Assembly: GCA_965276665.1 (NCBI GenBank)
Contig: OZ255620.1
Coordinates: 1,364,001 to 1,428,000, forward strand
Reading direction: 5' to 3'
Length of the DNA stretch: 64,000 bases
Source: CAWGJC01 sp965276665
GTDB lineage: Bacteria; Pseudomonadota; Alphaproteobacteria; Acetobacterales; Acetobacteraceae
The position numbers and the translations under genes were made by a program. Below the pieces are notes generated by a model. That model was not told where the DNA came from, did not search any database, and saw nothing but the letters and a program-made list of their open reading frames with translations. Below are positions 52,274 to 60,219 of this stretch, one piece after another; position 1 is the stretch's first letter; each line of letters begins with the position of its first letter.

Positions 52274-52676
52274 TCAGCGGCCAGGCTGCCATTCGGGGTA
52301 GCGCGGCACGTCGCCCTCATCCACGAGCCACGACGCGGCCTGCGAGGTCCAAATGTGCATGCTCGGCCGCGCGCCCGGTTCGTCGTCCAGCGTCGCCACT
52401 CGGAGAATGATGTGCGGCTGAGTCTGACGTTCCGCCACCAGATGCGTGCCGCACAGAGAACAGAAGCGACGCAGCTTACCCGGCGAGGACTCATAGGCGG
52501 ATAGCTTCTCTTCCCCTGCCCCAGCGGAAGTGCTCGCGCATGACCCCGGCGGTGGACGCGTAGGCTGCGGCGTGCGCCTTGCGGCAGGTCACGCAGTGGC
52601 AGTGCGCAATCGGCATGTCGAGCTGTTCCACTTGGTAGCGGACGGCCCCGCATAAGCAGCTACCTTTCAGGCACAT
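52274..52676 (-). pseudogene. Frameshifted GFA-family (glutathione-dependent formaldehyde-activating-like) gene
   Basis: The N-terminal half reads MCLKGSCLCGAVRYQVEQLD and HCHCVTCRKAHAAAYASTAG, the zinc-binding Cys pattern of the GFA/CENP-V fold. The frame breaks near 52500 in a G-rich run; the C-terminal half resumes one frame over as KLSAYESSPGKLRRFCSLCG and ends EWQPGR at the TGA 52274-52276. Only one base is missing or added, so this could be a recent mutation or a sequencing error. The ATG at 52676 has a GAGGAAG site. The region 52151-52273 shows no gene. Confidence 0.8.
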
Positions 52677-52789
52677 CCCACGCTTCCTCACCAGGCGCAG
52701 TCGCTCTTCCGCGCGTCCGTCGGCGCGACACCTCTTGGCGCCACCCAGGGCGCGCGACATAAAAGTCCGCATCCGCCGTGGAGGGAGCG

Positions 52790-53152
52790 ATGCGCAAGGT
52801 CAATCTGGCCGAGGCCTTCGGCACGTTCAACGATCATTGGAGCCCGAAGGTCGCCGACGCACTGAACGACTCGCTCGTCAAGCTCGTGAAACTCTCCGGC
52901 CGGTTCGACTGGCACCATCACGAGACCGAAGACGAGCTGTTTCTCGTCGTCGGCGGCCGCATGCGGATGGGGCTGCGTACCGGCGACATCGATCTCGAGT
53001 CGGGCGAGTTCATCATCGTGCCGCACGGCGTCGAGCATCGGCCCGAGGCGCTCACCGATGAGTGCCACGTGCTCCTGCTCGAACCCCGCACGACGCTGAA
53101 CACCGGCAACCTGGTGAACGACCGGACGGTCCGCGACCTCGACACGCTGTGA
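52790..53152 (+). CDS. Cupin-domain protein
   Basis: The 120-residue protein is a single cupin: the first motif GRFDWHHHETEDELFLVVGG has the three His and Glu metal ligands, and the second motif is GEFIIVPHGVEHRPEAL. Start MRKVNLAEAFGTFNDHWSPK follows GGAGGGAG. Function cannot be narrowed. It overlaps no gene and is divergent from the GFA gene. Confidence 0.88.
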   Translation: MRKVNLAEAFGTFNDHWSPKVADALNDSLVKLVKLSGRFDWHHHETEDELFLVVGGRMRMGLRTGDIDLESGEFIIVPHGVEHRPEALTDECHVLLLEPRTTLNTGNLVNDRTVRDLDTL

Positions 53153-53159
53153 CGCCGGC

Positions 53160-53276
53160 CGCGCGGCCGGCGATGTCACGATAGATCGTCCGTTCCGAGA
53201 CTTCGAGCTCGCCGGCGAGCTGCGCCACCGTCACCGGACGCCGCCGGCACGCAGCGCCTGCAGCAGCATCAGCAGC
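53160..53276 (-). pseudogene. HTH fragment of a YafY/DeoR-type regulator
   Basis: On the minus strand the sequence reads RLLMLLQALRA, then after one missing base RPVTVAQLAGELEVSERTIY and RDIAGRAAG. This is the N-terminal helix-turn-helix of WYL/YafY regulators. The first few residues are replaced by the palindromic repeat at 53277 and everything after the HTH is missing. It is a remnant, not a gene. Confidence 0.75.
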
Positions 53277-53323
53277 CGGGTAGGGGGCGAGGGACGGCGC
53301 CGACTCAACTGAAGATGCTCCAG
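53277..53323. repeat. CTAG-end repeat, copy 5 (degenerate right half)
   Basis: CCGGGTAGGGGGCGAGGGAC, GGCGCCGACTCAACTGAAG and ATGCTCCAG match the right half of the element at 131-246, with the terminal CTAG decayed to CCAG. It abuts the HTH remnant and lies between the convergent cupin and MFS genes. Confidence 0.75.
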
Positions 53324-53362
53324 CAGATCATCCTGACCATTCGCATCAGGAGAGGTGCCGGA

Positions 53363-54667
53363 TCAGCCGCCCGGTGCGGCCGACGGATCGGCCCGCGAGA
53401 TCAGCTCGGCCGGCGCGGCCGCCTCGTGCGCCGCCGCCTGCTGGGTACGAACGAAGAGGCCGAGCAGCCCGGCCGCGACGTAGAGGAAGCCGCCGGCGAT
53501 CATCGCGCTGTCGAAGCCGCCGGAGCGCGTGCGCAACCAGCCGAACATCAGCGGGCCGAGGAAGCCGCCGAGATTGCCGATGCCGTTCGCCACCGCCATG
53601 CTCGGCCCGGCGACGCCGCGCGGCACGGCGTCGGCCACCATGATCCAATAGACCGTGATCCTGCCGAACCAGAGCCCGGTGGTCAGCGTGAGGCAGGTGA
53701 GGAGAATCAGGATGTGGTTCTCCCCGAACAGCCCCGCCGCGCACATGAACACGCCGGCGAGCACCGTCGGCACGAGCAGATGCCAGCGCCGCTCAAGCAT
53801 GCGGTCGGAGCTCGCGGAGATGATGAACGCCATGACGATGCTGACAACATAAGGGATCGAAGCCAGCAATCCGGCGACGCCGATCGCCCGGCCGCCCTCG
53901 ACGAGCAGCGTCGGCAGCCAGAAGGTGAGCCCCCAGAAGGCGGTGAGGCCGAGCAGGTTGTAGATCGCGAGGATCACCACGGTCGGGTGCCAGAGCGCCT
54001 TGAACCAGTGGCGGTCGACGACCGGCCCGCGCCTCACCTCGGCATCGAGATCGGCGACCAGCGCCCGCTTCACCGCCGGATCGAGCCAGCGCGACGGGCG
54101 CGGATCATCCTCCACCGCCCACCACCACACGCCGCACCAGAGCAGCGACGCGCCGGCGGTGACGACGAACATCCAGCGCCAGCCGACATAGCTCACCGCC
54201 AGTCCGCACACCGCGTTCCCGATCGCGGCCGCGATCGGCGTTCCCAGCAGAGCGAGATTGGCGCGGGCGCGCTCGCGCTGCGTGAACCAGCAGCGCATCA
54301 CCACCACCACCGCGGGCAGCACGCCGCCCTCGGACATGCCGAGGACCAGCCGGTTGACGACGAGCTCGGTCTCGCTGTGCACGAGCGCGGTGCTGGCGGA
54401 GACCAGCGACCACAGAATGCCGAGCATCATCAGCATCCGCTTAGCGCTCCAGGCCGAGGTCAGGCGGCCGACCGGGATTTGCAGGACCAGATAGCCCCAA
54501 GCGAACATGCCGACGGCGAAGCCGAGCGCGGTGGCGGATAATCCGAGATCCGCGCGCATGCCGGGAAACGCGACCGCGATATTCGCCTTGTCGATCTGCG
54601 AGAAGATGTAGAGGATCGTCGCGACGCCCTGGATGCGGAACCAGCGGTTGCGCAGAATGCTGTCCAT
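53363..54667 (-). CDS. MFS transporter, anion:cation symporter (tartrate/phthalate-like) family
   Basis: About 434 residues, twelve spans. The N-terminus NRWFRIQGVATILYIFSQID with KANIAVAFPGMRADLGLSAT is the ACS-family signature seen in tartrate, phthalate and hexuronate permeases. The loop GRLTSAWSAKRMLM follows. The ATG at 54667 has GGGAGAAGG upstream; the frame to 54955 runs into the LeuD-like gene. It lies 109 bp after the leuD-like gene, so a di- or tricarboxylate is a plausible substrate. Confidence 0.9.
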   Translation of the reverse strand: MDSILRNRWFRIQGVATILYIFSQIDKANIAVAFPGMRADLGLSATALGFAVGMFAWGYLVLQIPVGRLTSAWSAKRMLMMLGILWSLVSASTALVHSETELVVNRLVLGMSEGGVLPAVVVVMRCWFTQRERARANLALLGTPIAAAIGNAVCGLAVSYVGWRWMFVVTAGASLLWCGVWWWAVEDDPRPSRWLDPAVKRALVADLDAEVRRGPVVDRHWFKALWHPTVVILAIYNLLGLTAFWGLTFWLPTLLVEGGRAIGVAGLLASIPYVVSIVMAFIISASSDRMLERRWHLLVPTVLAGVFMCAAGLFGENHILILLTCLTLTTGLWFGRITVYWIMVADAVPRGVAGPSMAVANGIGNLGGFLGPLMFGWLRTRSGGFDSAMIAGGFLYVAAGLLGLFVRTQQAAAHEAAAPAELISRADPSAAPGG

Positions 54668-54750
54668 GCCTTCTCCCCTGAATCGTCTCCCCTGGCGGCA
54701 CCGGATCGTTCGTTGTCCGGGCTCGCATCGCCGAGTGTCACACGCTGTCA

Positions 54751-54769
54751 TCCCGCGCCTCGCGCGGGA
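54751..54769. terminator. Stem-loop between leuD-like and MFS genes
   Basis: TCCCGCGCCTCGCGCGGGA has an 8-bp perfect stem and a 3-nt loop just after the leuD-like stop (54777). No T-run follows on the minus strand, so it may attenuate rather than end transcription into the transporter gene. Confidence 0.45.
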
Positions 54770-54776
54770 GCGGCGG

Positions 54777-55406
54777 TCAGGCCTGGCTGGTGGTCGGCAG
54801 CCAGGGACAGGCCGCGCGCCGTCGCGCCTCGACCACGGCGATTTCCGCGGCGTAGCGCTGCGTGACATCGATATCGTCGAGCCCCTGCAGCAGCCGTTCC
54901 TTGCGCAGGGGATTGATCTCGAATGCGTGCGGCGCGCCGTCAGGCCCGGTGACAATCTGGCGCGACAAATCGATGGTGAGCTTGCTGCCCGGGCGGCGGC
55001 GCATGGCGGCCCTGAGACCGTGCGCCACCGCTTCCGGCAGCACCACCGGCAGGATGCCGTTCTGCAAGCAATTGCCGTAGAAGATCTCGGCGAAGCTCGA
55101 CCCCACCAACGCGCGAAATCCGTAATCCATCACCGCGTAGGCGGCGCCCTCGCGCGACGAGCCGCAGCCGAAATCGGCATCGGTGAGCAGGATCTCGGGC
55201 GTGCCGTAGGCGGGATCGTTCAGCGGGCAATCCGCTCTCGGGCGCTCGTTCTCGTCGAAGCGCACGTCGTGCAGGAACGCCTCGGCATAATCATGGCCGG
55301 GCCGCCGATGGCGCCGCATGTAGCGGCCGGGCAGGATCATCCCGGTGTCGATCTTGGCGATCGGCAGCGGCACGGCGGCGGCGGTAAGCACGGTGAAGGG
55401 GCGCAT
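54777..55406 (-). CDS. Aconitase-superfamily small subunit (LeuD-like)
   Basis: The 209-residue protein has the LeuD swivelling domain: PLPIAKIDTGMILPGRYM, the DADFGCGSSREGAAYAVMDY loop and GSSFAEIFYGNCLQNGILPV. With the large subunit 14 bp upstream it forms a hydro-lyase that moves the hydroxyl on an isopropylmalate-like acid. The start ATG at 55406 is preferred; the longer frame to 55625 lies in the large-subunit gene. Genomic context (LysR, ACS transporter) suggests a catabolic paralogue rather than leucine synthesis. Confidence 0.88.
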   Translation of the reverse strand: MRPFTVLTAAAVPLPIAKIDTGMILPGRYMRRHRRPGHDYAEAFLHDVRFDENERPRADCPLNDPAYGTPEILLTDADFGCGSSREGAAYAVMDYGFRALVGSSFAEIFYGNCLQNGILPVVLPEAVAHGLRAAMRRRPGSKLTIDLSRQIVTGPDGAPHAFEINPLRKERLLQGLDDIDVTQRYAAEIAVVEARRRAACPWLPTTSQA

Positions 55407-55420
55407 CGCGCGGTCTCCGC

Positions 55421-56839
55421 TCAGCCCGGCGCCAGGCGGCGCACATCGGTCAGACGGCCGGTGATCGCGGCGGCGGCGACCATCGCCGGGCTCATGATAT
55501 GCGTCATCGCGCCGCGCCCCTGCCGCCCTTCGAAATTCCGGTTGGTGGTCGACGCGCAACGCTGTCCGGCGGCGATGATCTCGCCATTCGAGCCGTTGCA
55601 CATCGAACAGCCGGAATCGCGCCACTCGAGCCCGGCTTCGAGAAAGACGCGGTGCAATCCCTCCTGCTCCGCCTGGCGCTTCACCGTGCTGGACCCGGCG
55701 GACACCATGCCGGGGACCGCCGCCTTCCTGCCCTTCAGCACGCCGGCCGCCATGCGCAGATCCTCGATGCGGCTGTTGGTGCAGGAGCCGATGAACACGC
55801 GGTCAATGGGGATCTCGGCGAGCGGCGTGCGCGGGCTGAGCCGCATATACTCCAGCGCGCGGCCGACATGGCGGCGTCGTTCCAAATCGTCATAGCTCGC
55901 GGGATCGGGCACCGCATCGTCGATCGGCGCGCAATCCTCCGGGCTGGTGCCCCAGGTGACCATCGGGGCCAGTCGCGCGGCGTCAAGATGCAGCTCGCGG
56001 TCGAACCGCGCCCCCGCCTCGGTGGGCAGGCCGCCCCAATATGCGAGCGCGCGATCCCAATCCGCGCCCTTCGGCGCGCGCTCACATTGCGCGAGATGCG
56101 CGAACGTCAGATCATCGGCCGCCACCATGCCGATGCGCGCGCCGCCCTCGATCGACATGTTGCAGATGGTCATCCGCCCATCCATCGACATCGCGCGGAT
56201 CGCCGAACCGGCATACTCGACCGCATAGCCCGCGCCGCCGCCAATGCCGATCTCGCGGATGATCGAGAGGATGACATCCTTCGCGGTCACCGACGACGCC
56301 AGCACGCCGTCGATGGTGATGCGCATGGTCAGCGGACGCTTCATCCACACGGTCTGCGTGGCGATGACGTGGCGGAGCTGATTGGAGCCGCCGATCGGGA
56401 TCGCGCAGGCGCCCATCGCGCCATGCGTCGCGGTGTGAGAATCGTTGCAGGTGATCAGCATGCCGGGCTGCGAGATGCCGAGTTCCGGACCGACCACATG
56501 CGCGATGCCCTGCTGGCGATGATGCATGTGGATGTGCGGCAGGCGGAACTCGGCGGCGTTATTCGCCATCATCGACACGACATTGCGAATCTCGGGATTG
56601 CCGATGCCCTCGATGCCGGCCGCGCGATTGATCGTCGGCAGGTAGTGGTCGGTGATCGCCAGATGCTGTTCCGGCCGTGCGCTCGCCCGTCCCTCGACGC
56701 GCAACTGGTCGAAGGCCAGGAAGGACTGGCCCTCGTTGATGTAGTTGAAATCGACATAGAGCAGGTCTTCGCCCTGTGGCGAGGTGACGGTGACGTGCTC
56801 GCCCCAGATCTTGCCGAACAGCGTCTGCGGACCCGGCAT
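55421..56839 (-). CDS. Aconitase-superfamily large subunit (LeuC-like)
   Basis: About 472 residues with the 4Fe-4S ligands VFIGSCTNSRIEDLRMAAG and DSGCSMCNGSNGE, the substrate loop ITDHYLPTINRAAGIEGIGN and TCNDSHTATHGAMGACAIPI. The N-terminus FNYINEGQSFLAFDQLRVEG departs from housekeeping LeuC, supporting a specialised dehydratase (citraconate/dimethylmalate type or similar). I chose ATG 56839 since GGGGGAAG sits 7 nt upstream; ATG 56860 lacks a ribosome site and lies on the operator. Confidence 0.9.
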   Translation of the reverse strand: MPGPQTLFGKIWGEHVTVTSPQGEDLLYVDFNYINEGQSFLAFDQLRVEGRASARPEQHLAITDHYLPTINRAAGIEGIGNPEIRNVVSMMANNAAEFRLPHIHMHHRQQGIAHVVGPELGISQPGMLITCNDSHTATHGAMGACAIPIGGSNQLRHVIATQTVWMKRPLTMRITIDGVLASSVTAKDVILSIIREIGIGGGAGYAVEYAGSAIRAMSMDGRMTICNMSIEGGARIGMVAADDLTFAHLAQCERAPKGADWDRALAYWGGLPTEAGARFDRELHLDAARLAPMVTWGTSPEDCAPIDDAVPDPASYDDLERRRHVGRALEYMRLSPRTPLAEIPIDRVFIGSCTNSRIEDLRMAAGVLKGRKAAVPGMVSAGSSTVKRQAEQEGLHRVFLEAGLEWRDSGCSMCNGSNGEIIAAGQRCASTTNRNFEGRQGRGAMTHIMSPAMVAAAAITGRLTDVRRLAPG

Positions 56840-56860
56840 CCCGGCGCTTCCCCCGTGCAT

Positions 56861-56875
56861 TTATAGTAAGTATAA
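56861..56875. promoter_or_regulatory. LysR-type operator (T-N11-A inverted repeat)
   Basis: TTATAGTAAGTATAA is a perfect TTATA-N5-TATAA inverted repeat containing T-N11-A, the consensus LysR box. It stands in an AT-rich patch in a GC-rich window, in the 91-bp spacer between the divergent leuC-like and lysR genes. The ATG at 56860 of the longer leuC-like frame directly adjoins it. Confidence 0.75.
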
Positions 56876-56930
56876 GTTTCTCTTTCCCGCGTTCGCAAGT
56901 GATATTCTTCCCGGCCGGAGGTAACGCAGC

Positions 56931-57968
56931 GTGGAAATTGCGACGGGGCTCGAGGCGGACCGGCCGGCCAGGGCAGAAGGCGAGCCGCTCGGCCGCCTCC
57001 AGTTGGGCGCGGGCCTGACCGCACGCGCGCTCGAAGTGTTCATCGCCGTCGCCCGCTCGGGCACCATGAGCGCCGCGGCGCAGGCGCTCGGCCTCACCCA
57101 GCCCGCCATCTCGCAATCGATCGGCCAGATGGAAACCGCGCTCGGCGTGCAGCTCTTCGACCGCTCGCGCCGGCCCTTGGTCCTGACCCTGCACGGCGCC
57201 GCCCTGCTCGAGCCGGCGCGCGCCGTGGTGAGCGGCATCGAGCGCTTCGGCCTGGCGCTCCGCTGGAGCGTCAACGGGCATATGCCCCTGCTGCGCATCG
57301 GCATGCTGAACAGCTTCGCCGAAACCATCGGTCCGGCGGTGTTCGCCCGGCTGCGCGCGCTGGCCGCGGAGCTGACGATCGATTCCGGCTTCTCCGCCAC
57401 CCGCATGCGCGCCGTGGCGGACCGCGCATTCGACTTCGTCATCACCACCGACGAATCGCCGCCCCTGCCCGGGGTGACGGCGGTGCCGATCCTGACCGAA
57501 CCCTTCCTCATCGTCGCGCCCGAACGCTACGAAGGCGACCCGCTCGCCATCAAACCGCTCAGCGACTCACTTGACCTCATCCGCTTCGGCCGCGACCCGT
57601 TCATGAACGCGCGGTTCGACCAGACCCTGCGCGCCTGGGGCATCACGCCCACCCGGCGCTACCACATGGACACCCACGCCGCGGTGCTCGAAATGGTCGC
57701 CTCCGGCATCGGCTGGACCATCCTGCCCCCGCTGGCCGTCTACCGCGCCCTCACCCAAGGCAGCCGCTTCAGGATCGCGCCCTACCCCGAATCTTCCATG
57801 CGCCGCGTCATGGTCGTCGTCGCCCGCGACGGCGAAGGCGGCGAAATCGTGCAACACATCTACGACGCAGCAACCGACGCCCTGCGGAACAAGGTCCTGC
57901 CGGTGCTGCGGCAACACTTGCCGGAGGTCGCGGCGATGATCACGCTGCATGCGGATGATGCGCGATGA
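56931..57968 (+). CDS. LysR-family transcriptional regulator
   Basis: The 345-residue protein has an N-terminal winged HTH (about 30-90: LEVFIAVARSGTMSAAAQAL, LTQPAISQSIGQME) and a LysR substrate-binding domain. The start is GTG at 56931 with GGAGGT upstream; a ~25-residue leader before the HTH is longer than usual. It is divergent from the LeuCD-like/ACS operon, which it probably activates when the substrate acid is present. Confidence 0.9.
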   Translation: MEIATGLEADRPARAEGEPLGRLQLGAGLTARALEVFIAVARSGTMSAAAQALGLTQPAISQSIGQMETALGVQLFDRSRRPLVLTLHGAALLEPARAVVSGIERFGLALRWSVNGHMPLLRIGMLNSFAETIGPAVFARLRALAAELTIDSGFSATRMRAVADRAFDFVITTDESPPLPGVTAVPILTEPFLIVAPERYEGDPLAIKPLSDSLDLIRFGRDPFMNARFDQTLRAWGITPTRRYHMDTHAAVLEMVASGIGWTILPPLAVYRALTQGSRFRIAPYPESSMRRVMVVVARDGEGGEIVQHIYDAATDALRNKVLPVLRQHLPEVAAMITLHADDAR

Positions 57969-57983
57969 GGCCGCGGAAAAAGG

Positions 57984-58163
57984 CCGGGGCGCTGCCCCTG
58001 GACCCCCCGCTGGGCCGAGAGGCCCCAGACCCCGAGTTCGGCGCCTCGCGCGAAGCGCAATCAAACGTCCGAGCCCATCCGGCCCATCCCAGGTCCCGCG
58101 CAACGCGCCAATCGGGTTCTAAGGGCGACTGCCCTTAGCGGGGTCCAGGGGCAGAGCCCCTGG
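57984..58163. repeat. Long inverted-repeat element with internal hairpins
   Basis: The left arm (57984-58006, GGGGCGCTGCCCCTGGACCCC within it) and right arm (58140-58163, GGGGTCCAGGGGCAGAGCCCC) are near-complementary. Inside is CTAAGGGCGACTGCCCTTAG (58119-58138), a perfect 8-bp hairpin. The rest of the spacer between lysR and gnd holds no credible gene. It differs from the CTAG-end family. It sits between convergent genes and could terminate both. Confidence 0.7.
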
Positions 58164-58174
58164 CCTTAAGCCTG

Positions 58175-59191
58175 CTAAGACCCAGACTTCTCCACATGCC
58201 CGCCGAATTCGAAGCGCAGCGCCGAGAGCAGCTTGTCGGCGAACTCGGCTTCGCCGCGGGAGCTGAAGCGGGCGTAGAGGGCGGCGCTGATCACCGGTGC
58301 GGGGACGCCTTCGTCGATGGCGGCCTGGAGGGTCCAGCGGCCTTCGCCGGAATCCGAGACGCGGCCCTGGAATTTCTCGAGATCGGGGCTTTTGCGGAGC
58401 GCGCTGGCGGTGAGGTCGAGCAGCCAGGAACCGACGACGCTGCCGCGCCGCCAGACTTCGGCGACATCGCCGATGTTGATGTCGTAGCTGTAGAGCTCGG
58501 GGTGGCGGAGCGGCGTGGTTTCCGCGTCGTCTTCCTGCTTGGTGAGCCCGACGTTGGCTTTGTGGATGATGTTGAGCCCTTCGCTATAGGCCGCCATCAG
58601 CCCGTATTCGATGCCGTTATGCACCATCTTGACGAAATGCCCGGCGCCGTTCGGCCCGCAATGGAGGTAGCCGTGCTCGGCCTGGCTCGGCTCGCCGGTG
58701 GCGCCCGGCGTGCGCTCCGCCGTCGCCACGCCCGGGGCGAGCGATTTGAAGATCGGGTCGATGTGGCGGACGACTTCGTCCTCGCCGCCGATCATGTGGC
58801 AGTAGCCGCGCTCGAGGCCCCAGATGCCGCCGCTGACGCCGACATCGACGTAGTGCAGGCCCTTCTCCTTGAGCGCGTGCGCGCGCCGCACGTCGTCGTG
58901 GTAGTAGGAATTGCCGCCATCGACGACGATGTCGCCGGATTCCAGCAGCGGAATGAGGGTTTCCAGCACCGGATCGACCACCGCGGCCGGCACCATCAGC
59001 CAGACAAGGCGCGGTTTCGTCAGGCTTTTGACGAACTCGTCGATCTTGGTGGAGCCTTTCGCGCCCTTTTCGGTGAGCGATTTCACCGTCTCGGGGTGGC
59101 TGTCATAGACGTGGCACTCATGGCCGGCCTTGAGCAGGCGCTGCACCATGTTCCCGCCCATCCGGCCGAGACCGATCATTCCGAGCTGCAT
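58175..59191 (-). CDS. gnd: 6-phosphogluconate dehydrogenase, decarboxylating (short NAD type)
   Basis: The 338-residue protein has the Rossmann start MQLGMIGLGRMGGNMVQRLL, the DGGNSYYHDDVRRA motif, VDVGVSGGIWGLERGYCHMI and the catalytic region HFVKMVHNGIEYGLMAAYSE. The length is that of the short, often NAD-linked Gnd/YqeC class rather than the ~470-residue NADP enzyme. It converts 6-phosphogluconate to ribulose 5-phosphate and CO2. The ATG at 59191 is chosen; the frame runs further upstream without support. Confidence 0.93.
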   Translation of the reverse strand: MQLGMIGLGRMGGNMVQRLLKAGHECHVYDSHPETVKSLTEKGAKGSTKIDEFVKSLTKPRLVWLMVPAAVVDPVLETLIPLLESGDIVVDGGNSYYHDDVRRAHALKEKGLHYVDVGVSGGIWGLERGYCHMIGGEDEVVRHIDPIFKSLAPGVATAERTPGATGEPSQAEHGYLHCGPNGAGHFVKMVHNGIEYGLMAAYSEGLNIIHKANVGLTKQEDDAETTPLRHPELYSYDINIGDVAEVWRRGSVVGSWLLDLTASALRKSPDLEKFQGRVSDSGEGRWTLQAAIDEGVPAPVISAALYARFSSRGEAEFADKLLSALRFEFGGHVEKSGS

Positions 59192-59220
59192 GCGCCTTCT
59201 CCCTGATCTCGGAGTGTGTC

Positions 59221-59257
59221 TCCCACGCTCCGCGCGAATGTATCCCACGCTCCGCGC
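59221..59257. repeat. Two direct copies of TCCCACGCTCCGCGC
   Basis: Copies at 59221-59235 and 59243-59257 are exact 15-mers spaced 22 bp apart. They lie between the sulfotransferase-like stop and the gnd start on the minus strand. They could be a regulator half-site pair or chance duplication. Confidence 0.5.
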
Positions 59258-59273
59258 TGGGGCGGCAACCGCG

Positions 59274-59921
59274 TCAGCCGGATGCCACCCAGCTTTCATG
59301 GAAGGCGGTATCGTCGGCGAGCAAGCGATGAAGCGCGGCCAGAGTTTCGGGCGGCGGCGGTGTCTCATCCTGGGCCATGTCGTCCGCCGCCAAGGACAGC
59401 GCCAGCTCGACGCCGAGCAGCCGGTTGAGGCGCGGCAGATCGGCATCCAGCGTCTCCATCGTGCCGACAAAGGCGAAGGCGGCGCGGTCGAGCCCGGCGA
59501 ACATCACCTGCCGATAGGCGTGGCGAATGAACGGAAGGCGCGCGAAAGCGAGGAGGTCGAGGTTTTCATCGCGCATGTAGCGATGCAGCGTATGACCGCC
59601 CGGTTCGGTGCGCTGCCAGTAGCGGTAATGCGAGATGGTGCGGGCGACCGGGTGGCGCAGGATCGCGATGCGCGGCACGGCCGCCGGAACATGCCGGTAC
59701 TTCGCCGCGTGGAAATGCCCGTGGATCGCGCGGGCCCCGCCTGGCGGCGCGGGGCTTCGGGCGAAGAACCCGTCCGGGTCGAGATGCATTGCCGAGGACG
59801 GGTCGAACGGCCGGTCGGCGTAATCCTCGCACACGCTGCCATAGGCGCGTTCGAGCGCGCGGCGGAGGGCGCGGCCGGCACATTTCGGCACATGCACGGA
59901 GATCACGGCGAGCGCGCTCAT
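59274..59921 (-). CDS. Sulfotransferase-like protein
   Basis: The 215-residue protein has the sulfotransferase PAPS-binding pattern: the 5'-phosphosulfate loop SVHVPKCAGRALRRALERAY near the N-terminus and the 3'-phosphate strand RIAILRHPVARTISHYRYW in the middle. It matches the Sulfotransfer_2/FreD-like group that modifies polysaccharides or lipids. The ATG at 59921 is preferred over the opening at 59987. Its acceptor is unknown. It is upstream of gnd but not obviously linked. Confidence 0.78.
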   Translation of the reverse strand: MSALAVISVHVPKCAGRALRRALERAYGSVCEDYADRPFDPSSAMHLDPDGFFARSPAPPGGARAIHGHFHAAKYRHVPAAVPRIAILRHPVARTISHYRYWQRTEPGGHTLHRYMRDENLDLLAFARLPFIRHAYRQVMFAGLDRAAFAFVGTMETLDADLPRLNRLLGVELALSLAADDMAQDETPPPPETLAALHRLLADDTAFHESWVASG

Positions 59922-59996
59922 GGCCGGCGGGCGATCACGCTTCGCGCTCGTTGCGATGCCGCTTGCTTTTTGTTCGCTGCATTGCACAATGCCGCA

Positions 59997-60212
59997 ATGT
60001 CAGACCCCGACATCATCGGCAACCCGGAGCCGGACGAGGGCGCGGGGCCGGCGAAGGTCTATCCCGCAGCCGGGGAAGACGACCAATGGGTCGTCGAGGC
60101 GCCCGGTGCGCGGAAGGGCGAGCGGAAGATTTTCACCGGCCCGAACGCGGCGATCGCGGCACTGGAATTCGCGCATCGCAGCTACGGCAGCGCGCGTTTC
60201 TTCACGCGTTAA
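59997..60212 (+). CDS. Small uncharacterised protein
   Basis: The 71-residue acidic protein (MSDPDIIGNPEPDEGAGPAK ... GERKIFTGPNAAIAALEFAH) has no recognised motif, no Cys and no membrane span. The C-terminal half looks like a short beta-alpha unit. It is divergent from the sulfotransferase gene (75 bp) and convergent with the M20 gene. Codon use looks genuine (GC-rich third positions). Family not recognised. Confidence 0.6.
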   Translation: MSDPDIIGNPEPDEGAGPAKVYPAAGEDDQWVVEAPGARKGERKIFTGPNAAIAALEFAHRSYGSARFFTR

Positions 60213-60219
60213 CGCCCGC

